A stretch of 64,000 bases of DNA from Tenuibacillus multivorans (lineage in GTDB: Bacteria; Bacillota; Bacilli; Bacillales; Alkalibacillaceae), in contig NZ_FNIG01000010.1 in NCBI RefSeq assembly GCF_900103915.1, positions 44,287 through 108,286 of the forward strand, written 5' to 3'. Shown here one piece after another: positions 26,576 to 34,513 of the stretch. Every line of letters begins with the position of its first letter. Position 1 is the stretch's first letter. The notes under the pieces were generated by a model. The model had not been told where the DNA came from, did not search any database, and saw only the letters and a program-made list of their open reading frames with translations. Both the position numbers and the translations under genes were made by a program.

Positions 26576-27925
26576 ACCCGCTCGATGCGTGCGTTTCGTA
26601 ATCATTTTTAATCTAATCGACAAGGCTATAGCACCAAAGCCTAGCCCGGAAATCAGTCCAACCCAATAGCCATATGGTCCAAGTGCTGTAAAATTAGCCG
26701 TTATATAACCTGTTGGCAGGCCAATGACCCAAAAGGAAACAAGTGCAATGAACGATGTAGCATTCACATCCTTGTATCCTCTCAGTACCCCTTGAATTGG
26801 CGTTCCGATGCCATCTGACAGCTGGTAAAAGATCGCATAAATTAAAAAGTGCTGCATGAGGCTATTCACCTTAGGGTCATTACTATATAGTGAGGCGACA
26901 TTCTCTCGAAATAAAAAAATTAAAATCCCGCTAAACAATGCAAGCAAAATTCCTGAACTAATTCCAATCTTTGTATACGTCGTCGCTTCTCGAAAACGCT
27001 TGGCTCCGACCTCAAATCCAACTGCGATAGTCAACGCCATGGCAATAGCTAATGGCAGCATATAAAACAGAGTAGCAAAGTTAATAGCCGATTGGTGTGC
27101 AGCGATGGTTTCCGTATCATATACACTGATTAATAGGGTGACAGCGGCAAAAATACTCGTTTCAAAAAAGATCGTAAAGCCAATGGGAATCCCAATTTTA
27201 AGTTGTTCTTTCCAAGCCTTAAAGTCAGTTTTTTCCCACTGATTAAATATTATATAACCTTTAAAAGGTGCAAGCTTTTGAATCAAAACAATCGTAATTA
27301 AACTCAAGATGAAATAGGTAACCGCTGAAGCGATTCCTGCTCCAATACCGCCATAGCTCGGCACGCCGAAGTTTCCGAATATAAAGATATAATTAAAGAA
27401 AACATTTAAGGGTAAGGCGAGTAATATAATAAGCATAGAGATTTTCGTTTGACCTAGGGCGTCAATAAAAGAACGCAAAAGGTTAAAAACAAATAAGGGA
27501 ACCATCCCTACACCGAGGCTAACTAAATAATATTTAGCAATACGGCGTACTTCGGGTTCTAATGATAATGCTTCGAGTATTGGAGTGAGCACCACTATTC
27601 CAATGATAAAAATAACAATCGCGATAGCAATCGATAAATAAACGCCTTGTCGCACAACATGTGTGATTTTATCTTGTGCATTAGCTCCAAGTAGCTGTGA
27701 TACGATAGGCGGTATGGCCATCAAGATTCCCGTTACACCAGTTAAAACAGGAACCCATATAGATGAACCAATCGCAACACCAGCTAAGTCGTCTGCACCA
27801 GCACGGCCAGCCATAACTGTATCAAAAAAGTTCATCATATATAAACCAACTTGCGTAACCAGTATCGGAAGCAAGATTTTGATAAATAAAATTACCTTTT
27901 CATAGATGGACTGTGTTTCGTACAT
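26546..27925 (-). CDS. MATE-family multidrug/toxin exporter
   Basis: This 459-residue protein has twelve predicted membrane helices and the MATE architecture of two homologous halves. Visible blocks include GLYMMNFFDTVMAGRAG in helix 1, SQLLGANAQDKI after helix 2, the FIDALGQTK loop, and the second-half repeats AHQSAINFATLFYMLPLA and DGIGTPIQGVLRGYKD. It resembles the NorM/YpnP-YojI branch exporting organic cations with sodium or protons. Substrates are unknown. The final residues are encoded by the repeat block described at 26501. It is divergent from murG. Confidence 0.92.
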   Translation of the reverse strand: MYETQSIYEKVILFIKILLPILVTQVGLYMMNFFDTVMAGRAGADDLAGVAIGSSIWVPVLTGVTGILMAIPPIVSQLLGANAQDKITHVVRQGVYLSIAIAIVIFIIGIVVLTPILEALSLEPEVRRIAKYYLVSLGVGMVPLFVFNLLRSFIDALGQTKISMLIILLALPLNVFFNYIFIFGNFGVPSYGGIGAGIASAVTYFILSLITIVLIQKLAPFKGYIIFNQWEKTDFKAWKEQLKIGIPIGFTIFFETSIFAAVTLLISVYDTETIAAHQSAINFATLFYMLPLAIAMALTIAVGFEVGAKRFREATTYTKIGISSGILLALFSGILIFLFRENVASLYSNDPKVNSLMQHFLIYAIFYQLSDGIGTPIQGVLRGYKDVNATSFIALVSFWVIGLPTGYITANFTALGPYGYWVGLISGLGFGAIALSIRLKMITKRTHRAGAEHISSIGE

Positions 27926-28016
27926 AAAGCGGATTTTCTCTCCTATCCAAACCTTACGACATTTGCTAATATGTCATTATACTTGATTTTTTCTGAAATG
28001 AATAGAAAGGGCGACT

Positions 28017-29096
28017 ATGAAAATGAAGCGGAAATCAATCGTATTTACGGGTGGAGGTACAGCAGGACATGTTGTCGTTAATTTAGCGCTTATACCTGAA
28101 TTTTTAAAAGAAAACTATGATGTTCATTATATTGGTTCATATCAAGGAATTGAGAAGGATCTTATCGAGCAGCTAGATGGGGTGACGTATCACGGTATCA
28201 CAACTGGCAAGCTTAGAAGATACATATCCTTAGAAAATTTGAAAGATCCTTTTCGTGTATTAAAAGGTATTTTCCAAGCGAGACAACTGTTAAAAAAGAT
28301 TAATCCAGATGTGGTATTTTCAAAAGGTGGTTTTGTGTCAGTACCAGTCGTTATGGCATCGAAAATGGTTGGCATTCCGTCCATCATCCATGAGTCGGAT
28401 TTTACTCCTGGACTGGCAAATAAAATAGCAACGAAGTTTAGTCCATTCATACTAACGACGTTTCCGGAAACAACTAAACACTTACCAAAAGAGAAGGCAA
28501 AACATATCGGAGCGATTATTCGTGAGGAGCTTTTTCAAGGAGATGCTGAAAAAGCCTATCAATTTACAGGCTTAAATCCTGACAAACCAACCGTATTAGT
28601 GATGGGTGGAAGTGCAGGAGCGCAAAAGATAAATGAAAATATTAGAAACGCACTACCTGTATTACTAAAAGACTTTCAAGTAATCCATTTATGTGGTAAA
28701 GGAAAAATTGACCCAAGTAAAAAACAATCAGGCTATGTTCAATATGAATACATATCTGATGAATTAAAGGATCTATTAACCATTACAGATGTGGTGGTCT
28801 CACGCGCTGGCTCAAACGCCATTTTTGAATTTTTGGCCTTAAGAATTCCAATGCTTCTTATTCCTTTATCAAAACAGTCAAGCCGAGGTGACCAAATTTT
28901 AAATGCTCAATCATTTGAAAAACAAGGCTTTGCTGAGGTAATAGAAGAGGAAGAACTAACACGTGAACAACTGTTTTCTAAGGTTAGGAATTTATATAAT
29001 AAACGTGTTGACTACCACAAAAAGATGAGTACTTATCAACCAGAGGAAGTAAAAGATGAGGTCATACAGTTGATTAAAAATACGATGAATCCATAA
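28017..29096 (+). CDS. murG: MurG N-acetylglucosaminyltransferase (lipid II synthesis)
   Basis: This 359-residue GT28 enzyme has the N-terminal FTGGGTAGHVVVNLAL (acceptor loop), FSKGGFVSVPVVMASK, IHESDFTPGLANKIA, VMGGSAGAQKIN and the donor-site SRAGSNAIFEFLALRIPMLLIP. It adds GlcNAc to undecaprenyl-diphospho-MurNAc-pentapeptide at the inner membrane face, giving lipid II. It stands alone here, not in the division/cell-wall cluster, as reported for the extra or relocated murG genes of other Bacillaceae. Whether a second murG exists cannot be seen. The ribosome site is AAAGGG. Confidence 0.93.
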   Translation: MKMKRKSIVFTGGGTAGHVVVNLALIPEFLKENYDVHYIGSYQGIEKDLIEQLDGVTYHGITTGKLRRYISLENLKDPFRVLKGIFQARQLLKKINPDVVFSKGGFVSVPVVMASKMVGIPSIIHESDFTPGLANKIATKFSPFILTTFPETTKHLPKEKAKHIGAIIREELFQGDAEKAYQFTGLNPDKPTVLVMGGSAGAQKINENIRNALPVLLKDFQVIHLCGKGKIDPSKKQSGYVQYEYISDELKDLLTITDVVVSRAGSNAIFEFLALRIPMLLIPLSKQSSRGDQILNAQSFEKQGFAEVIEEEELTREQLFSKVRNLYNKRVDYHKKMSTYQPEEVKDEVIQLIKNTMNP

Positions 29097-29137
29097 AAGG
29101 CTCAAAAGGGTATACACCCTCTTTGAGCCATCTTTTT
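29095..29137. terminator. bidirectional terminator between murG and gerAC
   Basis: AAAAGGCTCAAAAGGGT and ACCCTCTTTGAGCC form a stem with a bulge, followed by T5 on the plus strand and preceded by A4 for the minus strand. Confidence 0.85.
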
Positions 29138-30278
29138 ACTCAACCGTTCCATAGCTTCTGATTTTCATGTTAACACTGACATCCACATCAATATTAGGAT
29201 ACATATCGCGCCACTTTTCGTGAGATAGCGTTTCATCTTTGATATTTGAATTATAAATTTTTCCGAATCCGTATACATCTGCTTGTAGTTCCTGTGTTTT
29301 ATTAATGACGTTTTGAATATTTTCTTTAATACTTTTTTGGATGTTTTCTTCCATCAGTTTTACAACATCTTTGTTTTGCAGGTTTAAACGTTCGGTTAGT
29401 TCAACAATTCTACCGGCCATGTCAACAGTCACCTTGAATTTTAAAGCATCGGGGTCGACTAACTTAATTTTTGTATTACTATAAATCTTATCCATCACGA
29501 CATATAGTTCATCTCTATTGATGACCTCGTAGTCTTCTAAATAATCCTTAAACACTTCTATTGGAAGTTCTAGTTGGAATTCAGCAGCTTTAAAATCTTT
29601 TAGGAATAACCTAACATAAAAGATTTCATCAAGAGAAAGGGTACCGACTTGTTGATCTGACTTCATAATAGCGATACTGTCAATCGCAACTTTATTATTC
29701 TTTTTTGACAGAATGGGTACCAATGGTTCTTGACCCACGATGAAATAGTTTCGAATGAATTCGTGTAGTGTACTACTGACGATTCTTTCGCTTCTAACAG
29801 CAGCACCCAATAATTCTTGTATATAGGTACCGACATTAGGTGCTTGTTCGTAATTTTGAGCTGATAATACTTCTGCTGCCGGTTCATTGGCAATAGCTAC
29901 AAAAATTAAATCAGACAAAGCAGCATCGCGATCTAATGGATCAAGATATGGAAAAATACCGTCCTTGGCAACCTCTGGGCCAAACAAAATGGATCTCAAT
30001 TGACCAGAAACAATTTTGTAGGCTGACTTTTTATTCGCATTTTTTTTCATTTCTCTAAACGTTTGACCTTGACTGCTAATAATCTGTGAAGCGTCTGTAA
30101 TATCAGGGTTAAATTGAAAAATGACAGTTGTACCTTTAATGGAGCCTACATCTTCCCCCTGATCAACACCGTAAACGGTCACAATCCCTAAATCTTCAAT
30201 GATATTTTGTTCTAAACAACCAGCTAGTAAGGTTAACGACATCATCAAACCTATTAAAAGCTTTTTATTTTTTATCAT
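29136..30278 (-). CDS. gerAC: Ger(x)C-family spore germinant receptor lipoprotein
   Basis: This 380-residue protein is the C subunit of a GerA-type receptor. Signal peptide and lipobox (LLAGC, Cys about residue 20) are followed by EQNIIEDLGIVTVYGVD, the Ger(x)C N-terminal motif, and a C-terminal domain with DVYGFGKIY and MYPNIDVDVSVNMKI. It is anchored to the outer face of the spore inner membrane and is required for nutrient-triggered germination. It overlaps gerAB by 14 bases and is last in the operon gerAA-gerAB-gerAC. The receptor's nutrient ligand cannot be deduced; the gene symbol reflects family position only. Confidence 0.92.
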   Translation of the reverse strand: MIKNKKLLIGLMMSLTLLAGCLEQNIIEDLGIVTVYGVDQGEDVGSIKGTTVIFQFNPDITDASQIISSQGQTFREMKKNANKKSAYKIVSGQLRSILFGPEVAKDGIFPYLDPLDRDAALSDLIFVAIANEPAAEVLSAQNYEQAPNVGTYIQELLGAAVRSERIVSSTLHEFIRNYFIVGQEPLVPILSKKNNKVAIDSIAIMKSDQQVGTLSLDEIFYVRLFLKDFKAAEFQLELPIEVFKDYLEDYEVINRDELYVVMDKIYSNTKIKLVDPDALKFKVTVDMAGRIVELTERLNLQNKDVVKLMEENIQKSIKENIQNVINKTQELQADVYGFGKIYNSNIKDETLSHEKWRDMYPNIDVDVSVNMKIRSYGTVE

Positions 30279-31374
30279 TTTGTTTCTTCCCTTTCATCCG
30301 GTGTATTATAGCAAAAGGAAGTAATAAAAAAGGAAACCCGAAACCAAAAAACATGCCTAGATATCCCGTGAAGTCTGTGAATCGATTGACAAATTGTCGA
30401 TCATCGAATATAGATGCCAATAATAGCGCTATAATGATGAGAACCACTAGACAATGCTTTTGCTTTAAGCCATGTGCGCGCTTACAGCTATAGGAGACCA
30501 TCCAACCCAATAATATAGCATTTGGAAGTATAACGAGTAGCCATAAGGCGACCGCTAAGATATCAAATCTCTCAAAGGCTGGGATTGATATAATTTTGAA
30601 CATCGATAGTAATGGCCATACCTTTTCCTCGAGTTGCCTTGGACTAAAATAACCAATGCTAATGAGCGTTAGACCTAATACCATAAATATAGTGAATCCC
30701 ATACTAATTTGACTATGAAGCCCAACTTTTTTCTTATCATAAATAAAAGGAAATACAACCCACAGTAATTCAAAACCTAACAATGAGTATGATGAAATTA
30801 AGACACCCGAGAATATTTCCTTCATATCAGACTCAAATATAGGTAAATAATTCATGGGCTCAATCATCGTTAACGGTTTGGATAAAAGTAACACCATCCA
30901 AACAGAAGAAAAGAAAAATAAAAAACTAACCCCGATCGCAACCCGAATACCACCATATACGGCATACCACACTAACATTAAAATAAGAATTGCAACAAAA
31001 AAAGACGACATTTTGGGAAAGATAAAGACTTGGACAAATTCAATATAGTTTACTAGGACGCTAAAGAACATAACAGCAAAATATAAAACGAAAAGCGTGC
31101 TAAAAAACTTACCGATCACTTTCCCAAATGCCATGTTTAAAATGCCATGTAAATCAGTTTCATAGCTTCTTAACACAAAAACAATACAAGCTACGGTTAA
31201 ATGTAAAATGACACCAGCAATAAGAATAGAAATCCAAGCATCGTGCTTAGCTTCCATATATACTAAGCGAGGAAACCCCGCAATCCCAACCCCGATTTGT
31301 AATGTGTGAAGAGCTAGTATTAGATAAGCAGCTTTGAATTTTTTATCTTCTGAAATAGATAGTTGATTTTTCAT
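30265..31374 (-). CDS. gerAB: GerAB-family germinant receptor permease-like subunit
   Basis: This 369-residue integral membrane protein has about ten helices of the APC/spore germination permease type. It opens with ISEDKKFKAAYLILALHTLQIGVGIAGFPR and has the family's FAVMFFSVLVNYIEF and LGFELLWVVFPFI stretches. In characterised receptors the B subunit binds the germinant (for example alanine in GerAB). It starts 10 bases after gerAA and overlaps gerAC, so the three are translationally coupled. It is expected in forespore-expressed sets; a promoter was not identified. Confidence 0.93.
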   Translation of the reverse strand: MKNQLSISEDKKFKAAYLILALHTLQIGVGIAGFPRLVYMEAKHDAWISILIAGVILHLTVACIVFVLRSYETDLHGILNMAFGKVIGKFFSTLFVLYFAVMFFSVLVNYIEFVQVFIFPKMSSFFVAILILMLVWYAVYGGIRVAIGVSFLFFFSSVWMVLLLSKPLTMIEPMNYLPIFESDMKEIFSGVLISSYSLLGFELLWVVFPFIYDKKKVGLHSQISMGFTIFMVLGLTLISIGYFSPRQLEEKVWPLLSMFKIISIPAFERFDILAVALWLLVILPNAILLGWMVSYSCKRAHGLKQKHCLVVLIIIALLLASIFDDRQFVNRFTDFTGYLGMFFGFGFPFLLLPFAIIHRMKGKKQNDKK

Positions 31375-31384
31375 AAGCTACCCT

Positions 31385-32887
31385 CTATTCTTCAATATCT
31401 GTTTTGTTGGTTTTAGGGGGTTCCTTAAACCTCTTTGTATCCTTAGGTGAATTGGAGTAAGCTCGAAAATTACTTTGTAAGAACGGCAAACGGATGATTG
31501 AGTTATCTAAATCTCTAGGTCGAAACGGGAAAATCGGTGTCAAATAAGGGCGTTTCATTGATTGCTGCTTTAATAGGTGTATGAGCAGAAAAGCATAGCA
31601 AAAGAATAGTCCCATAAATCCCCATAATCCCGACATAATGATTAAAGGAAAACGTAAAATCCGTACTGCAGAACTCATGAGATAACTTGGAATCGTAAAG
31701 GAAGCTAAGGCACTGAGTGCAGCGATAATAATAAGAATATTACTCGTAAAACCAGCTTGTACAATGGCCTGTCCGACTACGATACCGCCAACAATACCCA
31801 TTGTCTGACCGACTTTAGTCGGCAACCTGGCCCCTGCCTCACGTATCAATTCCAGAAAGAACTCTAAAATAAGGGCCTCTAATACAGGAGGAAATGGAAC
31901 CCGAGACCGGGAATGTCCTAATGAAACGAGTAATGCCGTCGGAATAATTTCGTAATGAAACGTTAATGCCGCTACATAAAATGGTGTTAACGTAATCGAT
32001 AAAAACATGCCGATTAGTCGCATGAGGCGAATAAAGGTCCCCATATTCCATCTGGTATACAAATCTTCAGTTGATTCAAAAAAACTTAAAAAAGTTGTAG
32101 GTGCAATTACCCCACTCGGACTCTTATCAATAAGTAAACCAACTTTCCCCTCTTTAAGTTCATAACAGAAACGGTCCGGGAGTTCTGTTACGTGTAGCTG
32201 AGGAAAAAGGGAATAAGAATTGTCTTCAATATATTGTGTTAAGACAGAGCTTTCCAAAACATCGTCCGTTTCTAATTTATTTAGTCTCCGACGCATTTCT
32301 TTAACAATATCTGGCTCGGCAATGTCCGATAAGTAGATTAACCGAATTTCTGAAGGCAATTCATTACCAATAATGAATTTTTCCGATTTCAAATTAGAGT
32401 TGTCCATACGCCAATGGACAATATTTAAATTAGTCGTCAACGATTCAGAAAAAGCGATTTTAGGTCCGAAGATCAAGGACTCTGTCTCGGCTTTTTCAGG
32501 TGGTCTTTTAATTAGCTTTGGTACTGGATATGTAACACAAGAATCTTCCCCATCGATATATATTGCAACGGAGCCTTGAAGAATATCATTCCCGATATCT
32601 TTTATATTTGTTCTCTTTTCACCATCTTTTAAAGATATTTCATTTATGAGCGTATTTGTATCCCATTTCTTTTGTGAACGTTGAATATTGTCGATGACAT
32701 ATTTATAAATTTGCTCTTCTTCAACCATGTAACTAATATACATGACGATATATTTTTGGCTGTCTTGTTTAAACTTCTTTGCTACAAAATTGGGTAAAGA
32801 ATTAAAAAAACCATCTTTAAGATCAGTCTCTAATTGATCGATTTTACATGGAAAGTAGCTCGCATTTCTCCTAAATCTTCTTCTCAT
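31385..32887 (-). CDS. gerAA: GerAA-family germinant receptor subunit A
   Basis: This 500-residue protein has a large hydrophilic N-terminal domain (about 1-285) and a membrane domain of about five helices. The family blocks are KEGKVGLLIDKSPSGVIAPTT, HYEIIPTALLVSLGHSRSRVPFPP, LELIREAGARLPTKVGQTMGIVGGIVVGQA and the C-terminal RPRDLDNSIIR. The A subunit forms the ion-channel part of the receptor complex with B and C. It is first in the operon, read away from the DUF389 gene. Its C-terminal tail is basic and proline-rich. Confidence 0.94.
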   Translation of the reverse strand: MRRRFRRNASYFPCKIDQLETDLKDGFFNSLPNFVAKKFKQDSQKYIVMYISYMVEEEQIYKYVIDNIQRSQKKWDTNTLINEISLKDGEKRTNIKDIGNDILQGSVAIYIDGEDSCVTYPVPKLIKRPPEKAETESLIFGPKIAFSESLTTNLNIVHWRMDNSNLKSEKFIIGNELPSEIRLIYLSDIAEPDIVKEMRRRLNKLETDDVLESSVLTQYIEDNSYSLFPQLHVTELPDRFCYELKEGKVGLLIDKSPSGVIAPTTFLSFFESTEDLYTRWNMGTFIRLMRLIGMFLSITLTPFYVAALTFHYEIIPTALLVSLGHSRSRVPFPPVLEALILEFFLELIREAGARLPTKVGQTMGIVGGIVVGQAIVQAGFTSNILIIIAALSALASFTIPSYLMSSAVRILRFPLIIMSGLWGFMGLFFCYAFLLIHLLKQQSMKRPYLTPIFPFRPRDLDNSIIRLPFLQSNFRAYSNSPKDTKRFKEPPKTNKTDIEE

Positions 32888-32987
32888 ATTAATCTCCTCT
32901 TAATGGTTTACGCATAGTATGTGATTGTTGCTAAAAAATATGTAAATACTACTCATGAAATCTAGTGTGATTGTAGGTGTCGGCATA

Positions 32988-34016
32988 ATGAATTTGCAAT
33001 TAGTCGAAGTGTATATACCAAATGAGAATTATCATTTCGTCGTAGAAAAACTACGAAGTTTCTCACGTGAGGGAACATGGAAGGAAGAGCAGCAAGAAGA
33101 ACGAATGTTGGTCCGAATGATTATATCTTCAGATTATGTTGAAGAGGTACTTAATTATTTAGAAACCATTTCCCGTGCAACTGAAGGATTTGAAACGATT
33201 CTATATCCTGTTCATACTTATTTTTCGCATCAATCGATTGAAGAGGAGGAGCAGAATATAGATGAAAAAGAATTCTCTGAAGAAGATCAAGATGACGAAG
33301 AAGACAAAAGGAAATTTCTAAGAGCAAGTCGTCACGAATTAACAAACACCATAGAAGAAAAAAGTGAATTTAGCATTAACTATATGTTATTGATCATTTT
33401 TTCAGCTATTGTTGCAACGGCGGGCTTTATAAAAGATGATACAGCGGTCGTTATTGGAGCTATGGCGATTGCACCTTTAATAGGACCTGCTATATCAATT
33501 GCCTTTGCCACCGTATTAGGTGATTTGCGACATCTTGGGAAGGCTGTTGCTACCTTATTTACAGGTGTTTTCATCATTGTGCTTATCGCAAGTGTGTTCA
33601 GTTATTTTTTTGATGAAGGGATGGAATCTTCTCAATATGTATCTCGTACATCAGTCACAATAGCTGATTTCTTTTTAGCTTTAGCAGCAGGCGCAGCTGG
33701 AGCATTATCGATTCTCAATCGTATGTCAAGCAACTTAGTCGGTGTCATGGTTGCCGTTGCACTACTCCCGCCTGTTATTGCTTTTGGGATGTCGATTGGT
33801 CAAACGTTATGGCATGATACGTATTGGTCATTCCTTTTAGTGATGACGAATATTTCGTGTATTGTTATTAGTGCCGTCATTATATTTTTTGTAAGTGGAA
33901 TTCGACCAGAAAAGTGGAAAGACGAAACGATGATTAGTGTGTCTAGGATTTTTTCATTAATTTTTATCATATTCATTACATTAATTTTGTTTGTGATTGT
34001 TTTAGTAGGTATTTAA
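32988..34016 (+). CDS. TIGR00341/DUF389-family membrane protein
   Basis: The N-terminal soluble domain (about 1-90, MNLQLVEVYIPNEN) is followed by a very acidic linker (about 95-120, EEEEQNIDEKEFSEEDQDDE) and then five to six membrane helices. The DUF389 motif is DDTAVVIGAMAIAPLIGPAIS, with AAGAAGALSILNRMSSNLVGVMVAVALLPP further on. I place the start at ATG 32988, eight bases after a weak AGGTG; the open frame extends 11 codons upstream. The family is widespread, with unknown transport or channel function. It is divergent from gerAA with about 100 bases between. Confidence 0.85.
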   Translation: MNLQLVEVYIPNENYHFVVEKLRSFSREGTWKEEQQEERMLVRMIISSDYVEEVLNYLETISRATEGFETILYPVHTYFSHQSIEEEEQNIDEKEFSEEDQDDEEDKRKFLRASRHELTNTIEEKSEFSINYMLLIIFSAIVATAGFIKDDTAVVIGAMAIAPLIGPAISIAFATVLGDLRHLGKAVATLFTGVFIIVLIASVFSYFFDEGMESSQYVSRTSVTIADFFLALAAGAAGALSILNRMSSNLVGVMVAVALLPPVIAFGMSIGQTLWHDTYWSFLLVMTNISCIVISAVIIFFVSGIRPEKWKDETMISVSRIFSLIFIIFITLILFVIVLVGI

Positions 34017-34118
34017 ATCGAATTTGAACAAATTTTATAAATAGTGTTGCATTTTTAAAAATTACAGTATATAATCTGATAAGTAATTAGAAAAAATAGG
34101 TAAAGGAGGTCACGTCAA

Positions 34119-34235
34119 ATGAATAACTTAATTTTTATTTCTCATCAACAAGTGCAAGATCCTAAGCAAATTAATAACTCAAATATCGTGACCATGCCTA
34201 TGTATACCTGCAGTGGCTTTATTATCACTGTATAG
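34119..34235 (+). CDS. BmrB-like leader peptide of the bmrCD operon
   Basis: A 38-codon ORF (MNNLIFISHQQVQDPKQINN then SNIVTMPMYTCSGFIITV) has a near-perfect ribosome site, TAAAGGAGGTCACG, 5-7 bases before ATG. It stops 35 bases before a strong intrinsic terminator at 34271, and a heterodimeric ABC exporter matching BmrC/BmrD follows. In B. subtilis, bmrCD is preceded by the leader peptide gene bmrB, whose translation controls readthrough of an attenuator when ribosome-targeting antibiotics stall ribosomes. Layout and spacing agree; peptide-level similarity to B. subtilis BmrB was not tested. No competing antiterminator fold could be fixed by eye. Confidence 0.7.
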   Translation: MNNLIFISHQQVQDPKQINNSNIVTMPMYTCSGFIITV

Positions 34236-34270
34236 TTGTCTTTATTTTTATTGTTAAAAACAGGAGAGCA

Positions 34271-34310
34271 ACGTCGCGATTATAGATTGATTTAATCGCG
34301 GCGTTTTTTT
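34271..34310 (+). terminator. intrinsic attenuator upstream of bmrCD
   Basis: ACGTCGCGAT pairs with ATCGCGGCGT (one G-T pair) across a 14-base loop and is followed by T7. It lies between the leader peptide and the transporter genes, with no other promoter obvious between, so it should act as a regulated terminator. Confidence 0.82.
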
Positions 34311-34375
34311 ATTTTATGCACATTTGGCATACGCTGGATGTGCTTTTTATTTCGTTAAAAGGGGAGTTGACAAAC

Positions 34376-34477
34376 ATGTTTAAGATTTCATTTGAATTTG
34401 TAACACATGGAATCCGTAAAAGAATTAACATTGAATTTCATTTATTTAATCGAAAGAATCGGCTAGATGACGGTTAG
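34376..34477 (+). CDS. 33-residue basic ORF between attenuator and bmrC
   Basis: ATG at 34376 follows AAAAGGGGAG at a good distance and opens 33 codons (MFKISFEFVTHGIRKRINIE then FHLFNRKNRLDDG), ending 36 bases before bmrC. The peptide is basic, without signal peptide. It could be a second leader that tunes bmrC translation, or a chance ORF. I do not recognise it. Confidence 0.4.
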   Translation: MFKISFEFVTHGIRKRINIEFHLFNRKNRLDDG

Positions 34478-34513
34478 CTAAAACAAAAAGTCAATCAAGA
34501 GGGGGAATCGTAA

